Notes under the pieces: model-generated
Database searches by the model: none
What the model was told of the DNA's origin: nothing
Seen by the model: only the letters and a program-made list of their open reading frames with translations
Origin: Paenibacillus dendritiformis
GTDB lineage: Bacteria; Bacillota; Bacilli; Paenibacillales; Paenibacillaceae
Direction: 5' to 3'
Length of the DNA: 64,000 nucleotides
Assembly: GCF_945605565.1 (NCBI RefSeq)
Contig: NZ_OX216966.1
Location: 4,518,001 to 4,582,000, forward strand
Translations under genes and position numbers: made by a program
Shown here: positions 61,379 to 64,000 of the stretch, in pieces
Numbering within the stretch: the stretch's first letter is position 1
How the letters are laid out: each line of letters begins with the position of its first letter

Positions 61379-62365
61379 TCAGGCGGCCAGTTGTTTTTTT
61401 TGCTTGTCCTTTTTCGCGATCTTCAAGAAGCTGTACAGTTCGCGATTCAGCTGCAGCACCGCGGAGCGGACTTCGAATTCCTGCCGCGTCGCCGGCAGAT
61501 CCATCGCCCGGAACATCTCCTCCAGCTCCAGCAGCAGCTGTTCGGTCTTGCCCGTATAATGCGGCTCCTTCACGTCGCGGCTGAGCTGATCGAACAGCTT
61601 GGCCACCAGCAGGCATTGCGGAAGCTGCTCATATACTTGCGAGATAAGCTGCATCATGTTTTGAACATGGTCGAGCTGCGTCTTCCGCATATAGAAGTAG
61701 ACAAGCCACCGTTCGTCCTCTCGCACGTCGTCTGAACGGAGCAGCAAATTTTCGAGCGCCCGGGAGGCCAGCCGGATGCCGTCATCCGCCAAGGCGTTCG
61801 CCTCGATAACCTCGCGCCCGTCCCATGCGTAAGAGGGGTCGCGGAGACAGCGGCCGATCTGCTGAAAAATGCGGGAGAAGCGCTCATCGACATCGCTCCG
61901 GATCCGAACGAGCTTGTCTTCCTCGCTCGGCATGTAGATCAGATTGACCAGGGACGCGGAACCGAGGCCAACGAGCAGCAGCACGACCTCATTGAACACC
62001 CCCGCCAGTGTCACAGCGCCCGCGCCATAAATATGGAAGGTGACGACCGAGCTCGTCACAATGCCTTCCTTGAAATTGAGCCGTACGATGGCTGGAAAAG
62101 CCAACAATATGTATAAAGCCAGCACCCACAGATGAAAGCCGAGCAGTCCGAACAGAAGCGACGCCATAAGCAGTCCGACGAGCGAGGCGAAAAAGCGGGC
62201 CGAGACGGTCTGGATGCTCCGCTTCCGCGTCACATCGACCCCCAAAATAGCCAACAGGCCCGCGCCGAGCGGGTTGGGGCTTCCAATCAACCCAGCTGCA
62301 ACGATCGCGCAGATCGAGGCGATGGCCGTCTTGATGACACGAATGCCGACAAATCGGAAAATCAT
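61379..62365 (-). CDS. Aromatic-acid-exporter-like membrane protein (DUF939/ArAE family)
   Basis: 328 residues from ATG 62365 (AAGGAG seven bases upstream). The N-terminal 150 residues hold about five to six membrane helices (VIKTAIASICAIVAAGLIG, ARFFASLVGLLMASLLFGLLG, LWVLALYILLAFPAIV, EVVLLLVGLGSASLVNLI). The motif GVDVTRKRSIQ follows the first helices. The C-terminal 180 residues form a cytoplasmic helical domain rich in Asp/Glu and Arg (ArAE_1_C-like). Related proteins are annotated as aromatic acid exporters, but substrates of Gram-positive members such as YqjA-like proteins are untested. Confidence 0.82.
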   Translation of the reverse strand: MIFRFVGIRVIKTAIASICAIVAAGLIGSPNPLGAGLLAILGVDVTRKRSIQTVSARFFASLVGLLMASLLFGLLGFHLWVLALYILLAFPAIVRLNFKEGIVTSSVVTFHIYGAGAVTLAGVFNEVVLLLVGLGSASLVNLIYMPSEEDKLVRIRSDVDERFSRIFQQIGRCLRDPSYAWDGREVIEANALADDGIRLASRALENLLLRSDDVREDERWLVYFYMRKTQLDHVQNMMQLISQVYEQLPQCLLVAKLFDQLSRDVKEPHYTGKTEQLLLELEEMFRAMDLPATRQEFEVRSAVLQLNRELYSFLKIAKKDKQKKQLAA

Positions 62366-62509
62366 AGAAATGCTCCTTGCTGTAAAGGGATTAGGTAGAC
62401 TTTCATTATAATCCACAATCCCCTTGCATACCAAACATTTCGCGGCAATCGTACTCCCCGCCGGAGAGGGCGGCAGCGTCGTTCCGCGCTCCACCTGCCG
62501 CCCTGCGGC

Positions 62510-63349
62510 TTATGATCGGTTCAACCATGCCCGTTCCAGATAAGCGACTCCCTGGTACATCAATGTCGCCACCACCGCGATAATGACCAAGGACGCCATC
62601 ACCAGCGTGAAATTGAACACCTGGAAGCCGTAAATAATCAAATAGCCGAGCCCGATCTTGGATACGAGAAATTCCCCTACGATAACGCCGACCCAAGCCA
62701 ATCCGACATTCACCTTCAGCGTCGATACGATCGCCGGGAAGGAGGCCGGCAGGACGACTTTGCGGAAAATGACGCTTTTGCCTCCACCGAATACCCGCAC
62801 GACCTTAATATAATTCGGGTCGACCTCCCGGAAGCTGTTGTATACGACGATCGTCGTGATGATGACGGTGATCGATAATGTCGTGGCGACGATCGCCGCG
62901 AAGCCGGCTCCGAAGCCGACGATGAAGAGCGGCCCGAGCGCCACCTTCGGCATGCTGTTGAAGACGACCATGTAAGGATCCAGCACCCGCGCCAGGAAGT
63001 CCGACCACCAGATCACGGCGGCCAGCAGCGTGCCGAACAACGTCCCCAACACAAATCCGGCAACCGTCTCCCCGACCGTCATCCCGAGATGCGGCCAGAT
63101 AGATCCGTCGGCGAAATCCTGCACAATCTGCTGCCATACTTTGCTTGGATAGCTGAACAGCAGCACGTCGATCCATTTCAGACGGCCGGCCAGCTCCCAC
63201 AGACCGACGCAAGCGATGAGAATGGCCGCTTGGGTGAGCGAGACGATCCAGGCCCTCTTCCGCCGGGCGGCCCGATAGCGCGAATATGTCCGTTCCAGCA
63301 ACTGGCGGGATTCCACCGCCGCTCTGTTCGTGTCAGTTCCGCTCTGCAT
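62510..63349 (-). CDS. ABC transporter permease, SsuC/TauC/ThiX type
   Basis: 279 residues from ATG 63349 (AAAGGAGGG upstream). Six membrane helices of the binding-protein-dependent permease family; the EAA loop near FRKVVLPASFPAIVSTLKVNVGLAWVGVI contacts the ATPase. SMPKVALGPLFIVGFG is a signature of the nitrate/sulphonate/taurine/thiamine-precursor permease subfamily. It overlaps the ATPase gene by 17 bases. The binding protein is not in the window, and the substrate cannot be set: aliphatic sulphonates, riboflavin or hydroxymethylpyrimidine are possible. Confidence 0.9.
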   Translation of the reverse strand: MQSGTDTNRAAVESRQLLERTYSRYRAARRKRAWIVSLTQAAILIACVGLWELAGRLKWIDVLLFSYPSKVWQQIVQDFADGSIWPHLGMTVGETVAGFVLGTLFGTLLAAVIWWSDFLARVLDPYMVVFNSMPKVALGPLFIVGFGAGFAAIVATTLSITVIITTIVVYNSFREVDPNYIKVVRVFGGGKSVIFRKVVLPASFPAIVSTLKVNVGLAWVGVIVGEFLVSKIGLGYLIIYGFQVFNFTLVMASLVIIAVVATLMYQGVAYLERAWLNRS

Positions 63350-64000
63350 GTTCGCCCTCCTTTCCGTCCGATGCCTCCAGCTCTTTCCACAGCTCGTGGA
63401 ACATCTCGTTGAAGCCGGGCTGCTCTCTGGCATAGAAGGGCTGCGTTTCCCGTATCACATCCGGGATGGCGAAGGCTTTGCGCACGGTGCCGGGATCGCG
63501 ATCGAGCACGATCACCCGGTCGCTGACCGCGATGGCCTCCGACAGATCGTGCGTCACCAGCACGGCAGTCTTCCGCCGGGCCTTCAATGTATCGACGACC
63601 AGATCCTCCAGCTGCAGCTTCGTCTGATAATCGAGCGCGGAGAACGGTTCATCCAGCAGGAGCAGCTCAGGCGAGGTCGCCAGCGTCCGCACGAGCGCGA
63701 CCCGCTGCCGCATGCCGCCGGACAACTGATGCGGATACGATGCTTCCGTGCCGCCCAAGCCCATCCCGTTCAGCAGCTCCCGCACCCGCTCCTCGGATTC
63801 CCGGTTCCACTGCTTCGTCAGCTCCAGCCCGAGGCTCGCGTTTTCGATAATCGTGCGCCACGGATACAAATAGTCGCTCTGCAGCATATAGCCGACCCGC
63901 GGCGAAGGTCCCGTGACCGCATCGCCATAGACGCGGACGGTGCCGTGCGTCGGCTCCAGCAGCCCGGCAATAATGGAGAGGATCGTCGTCTTGCCGCAGC
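63333..64000 (-). CDS. ABC transporter ATP-binding protein, SsuB/TauB/ThiZ type (cut by window edge)
   Basis: Continues beyond base 64000; the first residues visible are CGKTTILSIIAGLLEP, the end of Walker A. Later come Q-loop YMLQSDYLYPWRT, signature LSGGMRQRVALVRTLA, Walker B LLLLDEPFSALD and switch HDLSEA. The Q-loop form QSDYLYPW is typical of the sulphonate/taurine/pyrimidine-precursor importer ATPases. It overlaps the permease gene by 17 bases, confirming a joint operon. The start codon lies outside the window. Confidence 0.92.
   Translation of the reverse strand, partial: CGKTTILSIIAGLLEPTHGTVRVYGDAVTGPSPRVGYMLQSDYLYPWRTIIENASLGLELTKQWNRESEERVRELLNGMGLGGTEASYPHQLSGGMRQRVALVRTLATSPELLLLDEPFSALDYQTKLQLEDLVVDTLKARRKTAVLVTHDLSEAIAVSDRVIVLDRDPGTVRKAFAIPDVIRETQPFYAREQPGFNEMFHELWKELEASDGKEGEHAERN

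Overview
The window is 64 kb of a spore-forming member of the Bacillales, most likely Paenibacillus or a close relative. Pointers are the orders lexA-yneA-ynzC, glnA-glnR-ynbB-hflX-spoVK, hfq-miaA and mutL-mutS...cotE, the sporulation genes, the moderately high GC content and the strong AGGAGG ribosome sites with many GTG/TTG starts. Almost everything lies on the minus strand.

Left part (1-9.7 kb): the 5' end of a histidine ammonia-lyase gene, a 245-bp palindromic-ended repeat, the complete pyruvate dehydrogenase operon pdhABCD with promoter and terminator, an esterase, a low-molecular-weight tyrosine phosphatase, thiamine pyrophosphokinase and a chromate transporter.

9.8-20.8 kb: the most unusual region. 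Ten tightly packed minus-strand genes resemble a Tad/Flp (type IVc pilus or type II-like secretion) machine. In transcription order they are a Ser/Thr kinase fused to a MinD/TadZ-like domain, a SAF (CpaB/RcpC-like) protein, two further degenerate MinD-like proteins, a membrane-anchored TadA/CpaF-type ATPase, a fused TadB-TadC membrane protein and four single-helix proteins with pilin-like architecture. No prepilin peptidase or outer-membrane component is present, and a terminator hairpin sits directly in front of the first gene.

20.9-36.7 kb: housekeeping and repair genes. They include an RlmM-like methyltransferase, a lone ABC ATPase, a thioredoxin-like protein, a receiver-like protein, endonuclease IV with an Fpg-like glycosylase, HAD phosphatases, an oxidoreductase, RNase Z, cobalamin methionine synthase, acireductone dioxygenase and a YtkA-like lipoprotein. 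The lexA/yneA SOS locus follows, with four LexA-box-like sites.

36.7-42.45 kb: an AT-richer scar between lexA and glnA. It holds two tiny genes missed by length cut-offs (a YjcZ-like sporulation peptide and a 29-residue cationic Cys peptide), a frameshifted acetyltransferase, several decayed secreted-protein genes, a lipoprotein, a WGxxGxxG protein, an IS200/IS605 transposase fragment and a broken tyrosine integrase. A 37-bp copy of the glnA 3' end lies 3.1 kb from glnA, on the far side of the integrase remnant. This suggests an old element integrated into the glnA 3' end.

42.45-64 kb: glnRA with a GlnR operator, ynbB, hflX, spoVK, ydcF, a class A penicillin-binding protein, hfq-miaA, an RsmJ-like methyltransferase, mutL, mutS, a COOH-NH2 ligase-like gene, cotE, an aromatic-acid-exporter-like protein and the start of an SsuBC/TauBC-type ABC transporter. 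All functional calls come from reading motifs and gene order; no database search was run.
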